Assembly (NCBI GenBank): GCA_932521025.1
Contig: OW051472.1
Span: forward strand, 3,720,001 to 3,784,000
Direction of reading: 5' to 3'
DNA: 64,000 nt
From: Oscheius onirici
Taxonomy: Eukaryota > Nematoda > Chromadorea > Rhabditida > Rhabditidae
Of this stretch, positions 1-10,800 are shown one piece after another. The position numbers were made by a program, and so were the translations under genes. Each line of letters opens with the position of its first letter. The stretch's first letter is position 1. Below the pieces are notes generated by a model. It saw nothing but the letters and a program-made list of their open reading frames with translations, was not told where the DNA came from and searched no databases.

Positions 1-550
1 CTCCGCGCTTCCAGCTTATTGTCAGAGCATGTGCAACATACGATCAGAAGTTTGTTTACAAAAAGGGGAGTGAGCTTCGAAAGAAGAAGATGAAATGTGT
101 TGTGTTGTGCGCGACCGAGAAGAATGGCGGTTGTGCCGTGAACCGCGTTAAACCGGTTCAAATAGACATTTAGATTGATTAGGAACAGGAACAGCAAAAG
201 CTTTTACAGGCAGAGAGAGGGAAGAATTATTAGACTGCCGCGACTGGCGGCAGCAACGAGAGTTTGCTATTTGCCGAAGGAGAGCAAGAGACTGCGGAAC
301 CGGGAGGCAAGAATGTGCCGAGAAACACGAAAGAAGCTTTATTAAATCAGAACTGACAAAAATGTGTATGAAACTATATTTGAACCCGGATTTGTACGAG
401 AAAGGAGAGATGTGATAAGGCACCGTACAACAGAACATGAGCGCTAATCCGCGCACAAGACCCGCGAGACAATAAACGGTCATTAAGGCGAGGAAGAAAG
501 GGGAAGATCAGCTTGAAAGTAAGTGGTTGGAGGGAGAAGAAGAGAGATGT
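1..550. other. Gene-free left edge
   Basis: I see no credible exon here. Short open frames exist on the minus strand but carry no recognisable domain or splice pattern. The stretch lies 3' of the minus-strand ET/Ly6-like gene and probably holds its 3' UTR and intergenic DNA. Confidence 0.4.
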
Positions 551-1407
551 CTAGTCCTTCCAGAAGTAGGCCACGGCTGCGGCGAAAAAGGCCGTCATCG
601 ATGAGTACCAGGACGAGGCTCCGTTGCATCTGAAACTGTCGTTTTTAGGGGTGTGGCTACAAAGTACATCCGTCCCGTCAAATTTTTTAAACGAGTCTAG
701 TGGAAAAAGTATTACAGACATATTACAGACATAATATTCAAAGGCTCTCCACAAACTTGGGATAACGTACCGAAATTGACTCCCAGAGAGTAAAATTAAA
801 TATTGGCTCTACAGATTGGATTGATAGGACAAGCTACCCGCAATCTATCTTCGTTCTTTTGGTAGTTTTTGGAAAATATTTGAGATCTGAGATAGTCCCT
901 GGTTTTTGGATTTGACTCAATCCTCAAGTTTCCACGCAATACAACAGAGTTAGTTATAGTGGTTCTGCTCGGAGCCCACGGCTAGTCAAAGCGGTCAGAC
1001 AACAGAACTTTGCCGAGTACAGAACTCACCTATCAGTCTGGCAAATGCAAAAGTTCTCGGTATATGGAGTTCCTCCCGGTAACGTGGAAGGTCTTGTTGT
1101 ACACTGACCAACCTGAACACATTCTTCAGTATCTAATCTAAAATGATTACCTTGGAAAGCTCGTCCTTCCTACTGAGACAGCCTCTTTTGACGATTGTCT
1201 GTTCAGCGTCATAAGAAACGAATTCGGTTTTGTAGCAGTACTTCCCAGTACAGGTCTCTCGACAGTTGGTGTTGTTGGCTGTGCATTTGAAGCAGGTCAC
1301 TTCTAGAATAACCAATTTTTCACTGAAAAAGTTGTTTTCTTACCTGACTGGGCTGCAACTCTCAATGACAGAAATATGCATAGGACGGGAACGAGTACTG
1401 TCCTCAT
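551..1407 (-). CDS. Secreted or anchored ET/Ly6-like cysteine-rich protein
   Basis: About 125 residues in four exons. Exon 1 encodes a signal peptide (MRTVLVPVLCIFLSLRVAA) and begins 5 bp after a strong acceptor (TATTTTTCAG). The mature part has a TCFKC pair, NCRETC, KYCY, a RGC motif, QC and finally FCICQTDRCN. This spacing is that of the nematode ET module and the wider Ly6/uPAR three-finger fold. The last exon (about 551-640), after an intron of about 440 bp, adds the DRCN end and a hydrophobic tail (MTAFFAAAVAYFWKD). That tail suggests a GPI signal or a short membrane anchor. Family members are extracellular; a ligand or partner cannot be deduced. The reading frame stays intact across all three joins, so the model is good. 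The assignment to ET rather than another Ly6-like family is an inference from cysteine spacing. Confidence 0.75.
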
Positions 1408-4209
1408 GACTTCTGAAAAATAGGCTTGAGTAAAGAAAAAAAGAAAGAGTAATGAGAAATTGGAACAAGTGGATATTTGAATCATCGGGCAAATATTGTG
1501 AGAAGAGTTGAAAAGAGGGGCAGGCGATGAATGACAGTTCGGTTGTGAGTCACATACAAACATCAGCGGCAGCAGCCAGCGACACAAATCCGGAAACTAG
1601 TAGCATTGTCACATTTTGGACACTTCTTGATCAGATTGGGGTGGAGAGCAAGAGTATTCGGAGACCAAGAGAGGAAGTTATTTTAATGGCCTTTCTTTGA
1701 CAGATCAGTCCCGACTAATATTATTTTTCCGGATTTTCAGACGTCCGAGACCTCTAAACTAAGTTGTTAGATACAGTCAAGGATAAGATAATTCTGGTAA
1801 ATAAAAGATGCTAGGATACAAATAGGTTTCGATTGGAAAGCAGAAAAGCAGCTCCGTTTGCATAAAGGCAAAAGTTTAGACTGAAAGTATTGAAAACAAG
1901 GCTACAAAGAGACGTTCAAGGACGATCATATAGAGGGATAATATAGCTGCGCGGCCGGCCAACCAGTGACTCATTTTTCCGTCACGGCAGGAGAGGCTAT
2001 ACACAAATGTCCGCCCATCCGTGGAAACAACGGACGATTGAAGCTATCAGTTAGTGACTGGTGAGTATAAGAACACGAGATGTGTGAATCAGAAGGGAGG
2101 TGTGGCCACACACGAGGTTTCGAAAAGTCGACCAGTAATCGGAGGAGGAGCGATTGTTTGAACTGTCGCTTTCTTCTACTCGCAAATAGCGTTGCTAAGG
2201 ACAAGGAGGGCAGAGTTTTTTTGGATGGTTGTTACGCAATTACGGCGATGGGAACTGGGTAGTTTATTTGGGTGTCATTTTTTATCTGACAAAGAGAGAG
2301 AATGATTAGATTCGTCGCATTTTCAAAAATCTGTATCAGGAAGAACGGAGAGCACTGGGAGAAGTTCTACCTCCCCAATTCTTTGTCGAGACAAAAGTTG
2401 CTTGCAAAAGTGACTATCATTGGAAACGAAAAAATATATATCAAACTAGTTGTTCTGAATTTCAACGCCCTAATTGATGTGGAATATGTTTCTGTGAATC
2501 ACAGAGCTGACTAATCCTTAGCGGCAAAAATGCAACGGAAAATCTGTATCGAATGGAGGAGAGAGTACTAGAAGAGGCTCTACCTTCTCCCATAACCTGT
2601 TTACGAGGCTCGGCGACCACATTCCTCAAATGACCCCCGTTGTTACGAAAACATATCTTTTTATAAAGTGAAAGGAATTGATTGACCAAGTGATAGAGTG
2701 AGATAAAAATGACGTTTTCTGGACGAACTAATCTGGGAGAAGATAAGGAAAAGGAAGTAGGGTAGGAGGAGAATGGAACCGTCTCTCCTCCCTTATGTGT
2801 CGGTCAGAGCAAACAGAGAAGGTCACCACCCAGTCCGTCTCGGACCGTTCCTTCTGTTACGAAAGAGACAAGCTGCCAGTACCTTCCTGTACCCCCGCTC
2901 ATTCCTCCTGTACTCTTGCTACCGGTTTTTCTTCGTTTACTAATGACGTGATAAGGGCCATTTCTCTGGATTTTGACAGCTTGCGCAAGAGGCTATTACT
3001 AATTGGATTAAAATATGTGTAGCAGATTGATCATTCAAGAGATTGTGAGCGGAGACAAAAAGTCGAAAAGTACAGTGTTCACCAGTTTGGTTTTCTTAGT
3101 TTCGATCATCATTTTCAGGTGTGCAAATCAAACATCTGGTATGATATGCTTGAACTAGAGTTACAAAAAACTAGCATGGATTTACCACAAAACAAAGATG
3201 GTCATCGGAGATATACCCCGCGACAAAAGTTTTGATACACCTAGTTTTCCGTGATAACAAATTGCTTGCATGGTTAAACAAGGGCAACAAGAATGTACTT
3301 CGACATGGATAATACCACTTGAGTTTCATCCAAAAAGACGCAGTAGAAAATTTTTTGTTCCAAATTTTCGAAAATACCCGCGACAAAAGTTTTGATACAC
3401 CTCTGAAATAAGTAATAAATCGGCACAATTTTTCCCGGCAATGGCTCAAAAACAATTTTCCAGACTTGTTCAGCAAGCTTTCATTGCGATGCATCGACTG
3501 GTTTGAAAAATAATTTGGCCTTACTGAACTAGAGTTTATTGATCTTACTCCATTACCGATGTCGTAAAGTTGGCTAGCCATATGCGAGCCACCTACTACG
3601 ACTCATTTATATATTTTCTTTCTTTCCTCCACTTTTCTGTTATCATTTACGGACTTTTTGATTGGAATGGTAAAACTAGAGAGAAGTTGGAATAGAAAAA
3701 CGCGTAAAAGGGAAATGTGGCTGGTCAGTGTCCTAACTCACGGCTTTGCACAAAATTTACGGCATCAGTACTGAGACAAGATTAGCGAATTTGGCTTCGA
3801 AGTGTTTTACTTATTTGGAGCGTTTTTTGAGCTCTTTCCGAAGCATTTTGAAAATAATGAAAGTCTTCAAAAATGGCCGAGTTATGTTAGGTTCAATGCA
3901 GACAGTCAGTGGTACATTGAGCCCAAATGTGTCAAAGTGCTCACATCAAAGCTTTTTTTCTGATTGTTTTTTTTACTCTTCCTAATCACTTATTTGGAGC
4001 AAAATAGTGTAACCCAATGTTTTGGAAAGTCGAGGAGGAAGAAAAGAGACGGAAAGTTTACCGCAAATTGACCGTCCGGTTCGAAAATAACCTTGAACAC
4101 GGGACAAGTGAGTGCACTAACAGCCAATTGAAGATTCGAGAAGCATGAATGGATTCCTTTGATCAAATTCCAAACAAAAAAATGAATGCTTTTACTCTAA
4201 AAATGGCAA
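1408..4209. other. Gene-free stretch with degenerate repeats
   Basis: No host gene is recognisable in these 2.8 kb. It contains a diverged tandem duplication (about 2320-2450 and 2533-2665), a 25-bp direct repeat (3218-3242 and 3378-3402), and a repeated 12-mer CTTATTTGGAGC near 3810 and 3988. The frames around 3.2-3.6 kb look like a decayed Tc1/mariner-type transposon, but no catalytic motif is left. Confidence 0.4.
3218..3402. repeat. Direct repeat pair of 25 bp, likely transposon remnant
   Basis: The same 25 bases, beginning CCGCGACAAAAG, occur at 3218-3242 and 3378-3402 in the same orientation, exactly 160 bp apart. They resemble a transposon terminal or subterminal sequence, but no inverted partner was found. 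Confidence 0.5.
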
Positions 4210-5134
4210 TTAAGCGTTGAGGTTGGCATCGGGCTGATGATCGGGCTCGGCCTTTTGGAAGGCTTCAATCTTCGCCAGTTCGTCGTTGATTTTGACCAGA
4301 AGAGGGAACTGGTTGATGTCCACGTTGAATCTGAACCAAATATTTCAAACAAAGGAGGGAAAAGAGCTACCTCTTAGCGTTGTAAAGAATGGATGGGATG
4401 CAGAGATCGGCGATGGTCACCTCGTCTCCGACACAGTACTTTCCAGCTGTCTTGGAAACAAGTGCCTCCAGATCACGGAGACCATCCACGAGCCAATGAT
4501 GAGCCCATTTGGCTCCCTTTCCAGCCTCCTCGGCGTTGAGAATCTTCAGAATTCGAAGGTTCTGGAGAGGCTGAATGCCGGCTGTCACCTGGAGGTTCAA
4601 GATAAGATCACTGCATTTTTGTTTCCAGTTAGCATACAAAAACAGATTACTTCGCTGACAGTAGGATGAACATTCAACCACAAATATTAACTGCCAATCT
4701 TGGTTGAATATCCAATCATGGTGTTGGACTGAGCGACCAAAACTAACCTGAAGGGCGATGGCACGAGCCTGTGCTCTCTTTATCGCACATTTGGGCAAAA
4801 GAGCAACTCCTCCCGGATAGGTTTCTTCCAGAAACTCGATGATGGCGAGACTCTCTCCAATGGCCTCATCTCCGATAACCAGAGCAGGCACCTTTTTAGT
4901 GGGATTGGCCTTCACGAAATCAGGTTCGTTCTGAATATACGATTGTTCTCTCCTGCTCTCTTACTCACCATGGATTCTTGGGACAGAAGATTGACAGTTT
5001 TATATTCATAGTCTACTCCTTTCAGATTCAGAGCTGAGTTCTCTTGATACAGATCTCTTCAAAAGCTACTCACCGATTCTGACTCTCCAGGAACAGGAAC
5101 TTCTCCAGTAAGAGTAGAGGATCGGTTTGGTCAT
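4210..5134 (-). CDS. GSTZ1: Maleylacetoacetate isomerase / glutathione S-transferase zeta
   Basis: A complete zeta-class GST of roughly 210 residues in about five exons. The enzyme uses glutathione to isomerise maleylacetoacetate to fumarylacetoacetate in tyrosine and phenylalanine breakdown, in cytosol or mitochondria. The N-terminus MTKPILYSYWRSSCSWRVRI contains the zeta signature SSCSWRVR with its catalytic Ser/Cys. The glutathione-binding part follows (NPTKKVPALVIGD, then ESLAIIEFLEETYP), and the helical C-terminal domain holds GKYCVGDEVTIADLCIPS, which matches the family. The protein ends near QPDANLNA with TAA at 4210-4212. The start at 5134 gives the family's usual N-terminus. It is the last gene of a minus-strand run; the NPRL2 stop lies about 130 bp upstream. 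Nothing is missing or broken. Confidence 0.93.
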
Positions 5135-5264
5135 TGTCTTTGCAGGAATTACAAGAGAACCCGAAACAAACAACTGATAGCGGGAATGGCAACGCCGCGA
5201 TAAGAGACCAATCGATAAGACCAAACAACAACTTCATTCAAAAATTCACAAGGAAAATCGATTG

Positions 5265-6967
5265 CTATTTGCTGATAAACTCGAACTTTCCACTCCATTT
5301 CAGACGTTTCAGTCTGAGAATTTGTTTTACTAGTAAGTGAGGAATAACTTACAGTTCGTCTGGTTGAACGCTGTAGAGAACGGCCAGATCTTCCAGAGCC
5401 TGTGTCCCGTCGCAGAGACTATGAACTCTGGTACTGAATTTATAGATCACTAATCAGGAAAAGCGTAACTCACAACTCATTCTCATTGTCCGGAGAGACG
5501 GTCGTGACCGGGAAGATGGACAGTTTCCTCAAAAACTTGTGGTACATCCCGTACTGGATCAGTCGACGCTCGTCAACATGGTACTTGTTCGGATTCCACT
5601 GCTTACACCAGGTGTCCATTGTCAGTCCACACTAAAGATAATGTAACCTTCTTGCTAATTCGTTCTCACAGTCAGACTCATGTATAGACGAAAGATGTCG
5701 CTGAACTTGGGAAGGGGCTCCTCTTTTCCATTGCTGTAGCGAATCTTGACAAACTTTTGACACTCTTCCATCCTCGACTTGTCCTCGTAGAAATTGTGAA
5801 GTTTCTCGGTGGAAACGTAGCAATTCTGGTAGAGGAAGAGTGGAACGAGACTGACGCACTCGTAGAAGTAGAGATTTCGAACACAACGAGCCACGAGATC
5901 AGCATCAATCGAAACCTCGGCTGCTATCTCTTTCACACAGCGGATTCCGTCGATTTTCGGGATGATCTGGAATAGAGTTCTTTAGGAACGCACTGAAACA
6001 CGGCAAACTACGCATGAATTTCTCTAAGCGCCAAGATGATCATATATCGACCGAAGAAGCCCTACCTTCTGCGAGAGGACATCCATTTTCTGGACAAGAG
6101 TGGAGTTGAGCGAGACGTCTGCCGCTCTCGTGAGCATTGGAACCATGTAAGAGGCAACTTTGGGCGGCTCGACTCCTCGATAAGACGGAACCAGAATCAG
6201 ATAGATCGTTGTCAGAATCTGCCCTTCTTTGTCCTTTACTGGAAGAATACACTCGCCTAAATTTTGTTCTTGCTATCCTTTTCTCTCCCTACCTTTACTA
6301 TTGAGCTGATCCAGAATCTGTGCCATGAGCTCGGGCAGCAGTTCCGAGCAGGTACTGATAAAACGACGCTGCTGCTCCAGTTCGACGAGATATTCTGCGA
6401 GTTTTTGAACCAGCGGCTCGTACATACAATCCACGTGACTCGTCTTGGCCACGACGAAACACATGTTGAAACTAAGCGTACTTCTCGTATAGATTTCACT
6501 TTCTGAAACATTTTTTAGTTAGAAAGGTTAAAAACTAACCCAGACTCGTAGGATGACCCATAATTTTGATATCACTAAAGTTGATTTTTACCAGACGATT
6601 GAGCAATTCGGGTTTGGTTATTATCGAACCCGAAACTGAATTAAATCGCTCTTGAAAGTTGTCTTTTGAATAAATACTCTTGTACTTCACATGCTCGGCA
6701 CATTCCTGAACTCTTTGTTTTCGTTTTCCTCGAAAACCCACGATGTGCTGAAGAACAGGGCCTTCGACGTTATCGAAGGCGGCGAAGAAGATTGCATCGA
6801 CTTTCGGAATATCTCCCAGGCGATAGCGGCCGAATTTTCCTTCCCTACAACGTTTTTGTTTTCTTTTGTTTTGCTAAATCTTACCCATGTGAACTGATAG
6901 AACTGGAAGAAGAGGACGGAGTGATTGTAGGTGTCGGGGAAGTTGGATGTGAGATCGAGGGGATCAT
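5265..6967 (-). CDS. NPRL2: GATOR1 complex subunit NPRL2 (nitrogen permease regulator 2-like)
   Basis: NPRL2 is a subunit of GATOR1, the GTPase-activating complex that acts on RagA/B at the lysosome and silences mTORC1 when amino acids are low. The longin-like start (DAIFFAAFDNVEGP) is followed by SGSIITKPELLNRLV, then MGHPTSLESEIYTRSTLSFN. The last stretch aligns with the human segment that carries the catalytic Arg finger (KYSRNALLFN), and the Arg is conserved. Further on are VDCMYEPLVQKLAEYL, the winged-helix part (VKEIAAEVSIDADLVARCV) and DIFRLYMSLT. The final exon encodes ELLKRLKWSGKFEF. Two starts are possible. ATG 6967 lies 14 bp after an acceptor ending at 6982. ATG 7149 lies inside the last exon of PIG-F and joins in frame through a 146-bp intron (6982-7127). 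I prefer 6967, because a PIG-F polyadenylation signal sits at 7012-7017. Confidence 0.92.
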
Positions 6968-7011
6968 TGCTGGAACTTTCCCTATTTCGAGCAGAAAGTG
7001 GTTAAAACTGT

Positions 7012-7017
7012 TTTATT
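7012..7017 (-). promoter_or_regulatory. Polyadenylation signal AATAAA of PIG-F
   Basis: A perfect AATAAA on the minus strand lies 114 bp beyond the PIG-F stop and about 30 bp before the acceptor (6982) that opens the NPRL2 exon. This is the usual order in operons resolved by trans-splicing. Confidence 0.55.
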
Positions 7018-7130
7018 ACTGCATCAAATGCGAAAAATTATTGGAAAAGCTTTCGAGAGATTGATCGCGCTTTATGAACAAGACATGGCTGAAAATTAGA
7101 GTGAAGCGAGAAGGAAGAGAAGCTTACCAT

Positions 7131-7710
7131 TTATTGTTGTAGAGTCCATGGTTTCCTGGCTTTGCGGTAGATTGAAAAGCAGCCGGCTACTATGAGGCCG
7201 GAGAGACAGCCAACGACAGTTCCGCAGCAGTTCGGGAATGAGTATTTCTTAATTTTGAATTAAAAAGACCAAAAGGATAGAAACCTGCCAGGGACGATCC
7301 CAGTCCAAAGGAATGACGAATCCGCTGATGTAGCAGCCGAGAAGAGATCCGACTACAGCGCCGAGGGCCAGACGATCGGCGAAATTGACACAGATGAATT
7401 TGGTCAGGAGATCGAACAGCTGGCTGTCGTTCTTGTAGACAAAAACCAGCGGCAAGCCGATGCAGAGAGTTAGGAGAAGAGCGAGAAGGGCCGTCGCCTG
7501 AACATTCAAAATGAGGAAAAATGGTGTAAATGAAGTGAAGGGTGGAATCCTTCTGTCTTGAATAGGAGGTTGCAGTTGAATTCCCGAAAAGCAATTAATA
7601 GAAATTACCTGAAAATCACTTGCAACCGGTGCTCCAAAGAGAATGGCGAGAACGTAGAAGGCGGTGAACAACTTGAGCGGTCGCTTGACTACTTCGAGCG
7701 TATTGGACAT
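7131..7710 (-). CDS. PIGF: GPI biosynthesis protein PIG-F, short form
   Basis: PIG-F is a multi-pass ER protein that stabilises PIG-O and PIG-G, the ethanolamine-phosphate transferases of GPI-anchor synthesis. The hallmark IPLDWDRPWQ, in a hydrophobic context (GSLLGCYISGFV before it), matches human IPLDWERPWQ. The next exon gives the last membrane helix (CCGTVVGCLSGLIVAGCFSI) and a basic tail (YRKARKPWTLQQ). The upstream exon contains AFYVLAILFGAP, equivalent to the human VLYGAP segment. At about 140 residues the protein is much shorter than human PIG-F (219) and lacks the first two membrane helices. Either an upstream exon between 7711 and 7890 was missed, or the N-terminus is truly reduced. 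The stop TAA (7131-7133) lies 3' of, and out of frame with, an alternative NPRL2 ATG at 7149. RPC1 ends 180 bp upstream on the same strand. Confidence 0.85.
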
Positions 7711-7890
7711 CGAAAGCCCATAAAAACTATCAATTGAACATAACTTTCTTATGAACTTTTCACAAATACTTGAGCATGAAATCGAATCACTCAGAAAAGG
7801 AACATATAAATGAAAAGAAGTTTATAACAGCAAAATCAACAACTGTAAGATAAAAACAACGAAGCCGAACAAAATAAATTGAAAAAAAAA

Positions 7891-10800
7891 CTAAATTTTG
7901 AGATTGAACTCGGGACAATCGAAGATGGGCGTCTTGCGTTTGATGACGGGCTGGTCTCGTCGATGAATGAGCTTGAAAAGCCCTGTACCAATTGTGATCG
8001 GGGCTCCGAGAATAATGCATTCTGAGACGCCGTGGATTTTGTCCGTTTGTGAAAAGAAGGCCGCTTCGAACAGATGATCCATCGTCTTCTCGAAAGAGGC
8101 GAGCAGGAGGACGGATTCCTTCATTTTCACGAGACCATTTCTTGTTATTCCGAGCACTTCGCCTCTGAAAAGGGATTTGTTAGCCAAGAAGGATTCTCTG
8201 GGATTGGCTCAAAAGTTGGAAAGATTTTTAAATATAATAAGGTCTTCAAAACTAGCCTGTAGGTCATTAGGTCAGCCAAGAGCATAACATGTCGTCTATC
8301 TAGCCCAATTCCGTGAGATTCCATCGTTGCCAGAATCTCGTTTATGATGCACGAACGGGCTGCTTCGATTCCAAGAACCTGAAACCTTTATTTTAGTCCC
8401 AAAAGCAAGAGAAAACATACATCAGCGACTACGAGAGCATTGTTGAAGGTCGTCTGATGCCCATTGACTCCGGGCTGCGACAAGACGGCCAAAAAGTCGG
8501 TTCCTTCGACAACGAGACTGTACTCGTCTCCGCGCTTATCATCGGTCGAGATGACACAGCGAGCCACATTCGGAATTCCTTTGACGATGACTTTACCGAG
8601 ATGATATTTAAGATAGGAGATGGTCATCGTGGGACTGAGTTTGGACGTCGACGGCGGACGGACCGTCATCATCGTTCTTCCGTGGATTCGAATCTAATTG
8701 TTTTGAGTGAAAATCAATAAAAACAGAAGAAAAACCTGATCTCCTTTGACAGGAACAAGACTCTTGGTTTGTGTGATCGAGTAGGCAATCGTCGACATTG
8801 TGATCTCGAGTTGAAGGAGCCGAATTCGTTTTGCGTTCAGCTTGATTAGAAGAAAATGGTCGTCTGGCATGTAGACTTCCTCGATGTAGTCGCAGATCTC
8901 TCCCAGCGTCGTCTTCTCGATTCGGGCCTTGACTCGTCGGGCCAGTTTCTCGTCTTTCGGATCCGTGATCTTCGCGTGGATGATTGGAGTTGAAATCTGA
9001 AACATTTCTTTTTTTTAAAGTATTAGAATGCTACATTTTTGACGGCGTTGATAATTTCCTTGATTCGAGGTACTCCCTGTGTGATGTTCATCGAGGCGAC
9101 TCCGGCGAAATGGAATGTTTTTAAGGTCATCTGAGTCGACGGCTCTCCTGAATGTCATTTTACAAAGGAAAATGTTTAAAAAGTACCGATACTGGTGGCG
9201 GCAATGGCTCCGACAGCCGTTCCAGGCTCTGTGATTGCTCTCCGGAGCTTCCTATTGCATTCCTGAACAAATGCAACGGCTTGTTCCTTCGACACACTCT
9301 TACTTTTGATCACCAGGCGTCTACATGTCATTATGTTTATAATTCAAAGTAAAAAGCACCTGAACGTTCTCTTCCGGTCACAATTTACGCACTCTTTGGT
9401 ATAGTTCGCGTGTGCTGGACAGCAGTCCTCCAATTTTGACAGTTGATCATTGCAATGAATGAGGTCCTTGATAAATTCCTCCAACTGTTTGCGGAAATGT
9501 CCCTGTTCGACTGGCAGGCATTCCTGGATAGTTTTCGTCACAATTTTGTCCAATTCCGTCGCCGTCAAAGCCTCCGTCTGCTGGTTCGGATGCGTATTAC
9601 GGACGTGTTCCATCACGTGCCCGAAATCGACGACACTTCCATCTTTGGCCTCCATCAGAGCCGGATCCAGGCCGTCTTCGCCAAAAACGAATTCAACAAT
9701 CTCGCCAGCAGATGAACGAACGGTTCCGTCGTAATTTGCACATAAATCCTGTAATTTTTTAGTAGAAAGTTTAATAGAAATGAGGTACCTCTAGACATTT
9801 GACCAGTCTCCTCTGCATATATCCAGTTTCTGCAGTCTTGACGGCTGTATCAATCAGACCTTCCCGTCCTCCCATCGTGTGGAAAAAGAATTCGGTCGGC
9901 GTCAGGCCGGAGTAGAAACTATTGGCGACGAATCCTTTCGCTTCTGGCGTCTTTTGTTTTCGATAGAAATGAGGCAATGAACGCTCCTAAAATGTATTTT
10001 TAGGCTGAACCGAGCCGCAATTAACATCAAAACCATCCGGAGGACGATGTCCAGAAATGGCCTGTTGTCCGACACAGGCGATCATCTGCGAAATGTTGAT
10101 GAAAGATCCCTTCGAGCCGCAGACGGCCATAGTCAGTGGGGCGTTGTATTTCGAGAGATTCCGGAGACAGACTTGACCTGCGTGGTCACGAATGGACGAG
10201 AGTTCCTTCAGGACCAGCGATTCGAGCGTTTCCTCTTCCGTACATCCTGGCTGTGCTTTTAACTTGCCCGATCTCAGCTGGTCGATGTACTCGTTACACT
10301 TTTTATAGCCTATATGTGTAAGTTTAAAAAAACATTTAAAAGAAGCACCTTCATTGACAAGCTGCGATTTTTCTTTGAGCAGCTGTGCTCCCGGACGAAC
10401 GTCTCCGATTCCGATGGAAAAACCGCGATTCGAGAGAAATACAGGCGCCATTCGAGCTAGTCTCCACCTGAATTTTATACATTCAAACAAAAAAATTAAT
10501 GTTACATGGAATCGACAGCGGCATCTTCTCCGAAATCTCGGAGCAGAATGTAGAAAATATTGGTTTTGGAGCTGGAACCGAGAAGAGACTTGTCCAGACA
10601 GCCGGCCAGAAGGACGCTGTTGCGGATGATCACGTAAGAGTCCTAGAACGGTTAATGTTACTCATGGAAGACGAAAGATGGCTTAAAACTACGTGTAGGT
10701 GCATCTCGATGTCAACTTAGATCCATGACGCTTACCTTGCAACAAAACTCATCGTCCTTGGTGTAACTCTTGTTCTTCGTCGTCAAGTTGAGATTAATCG

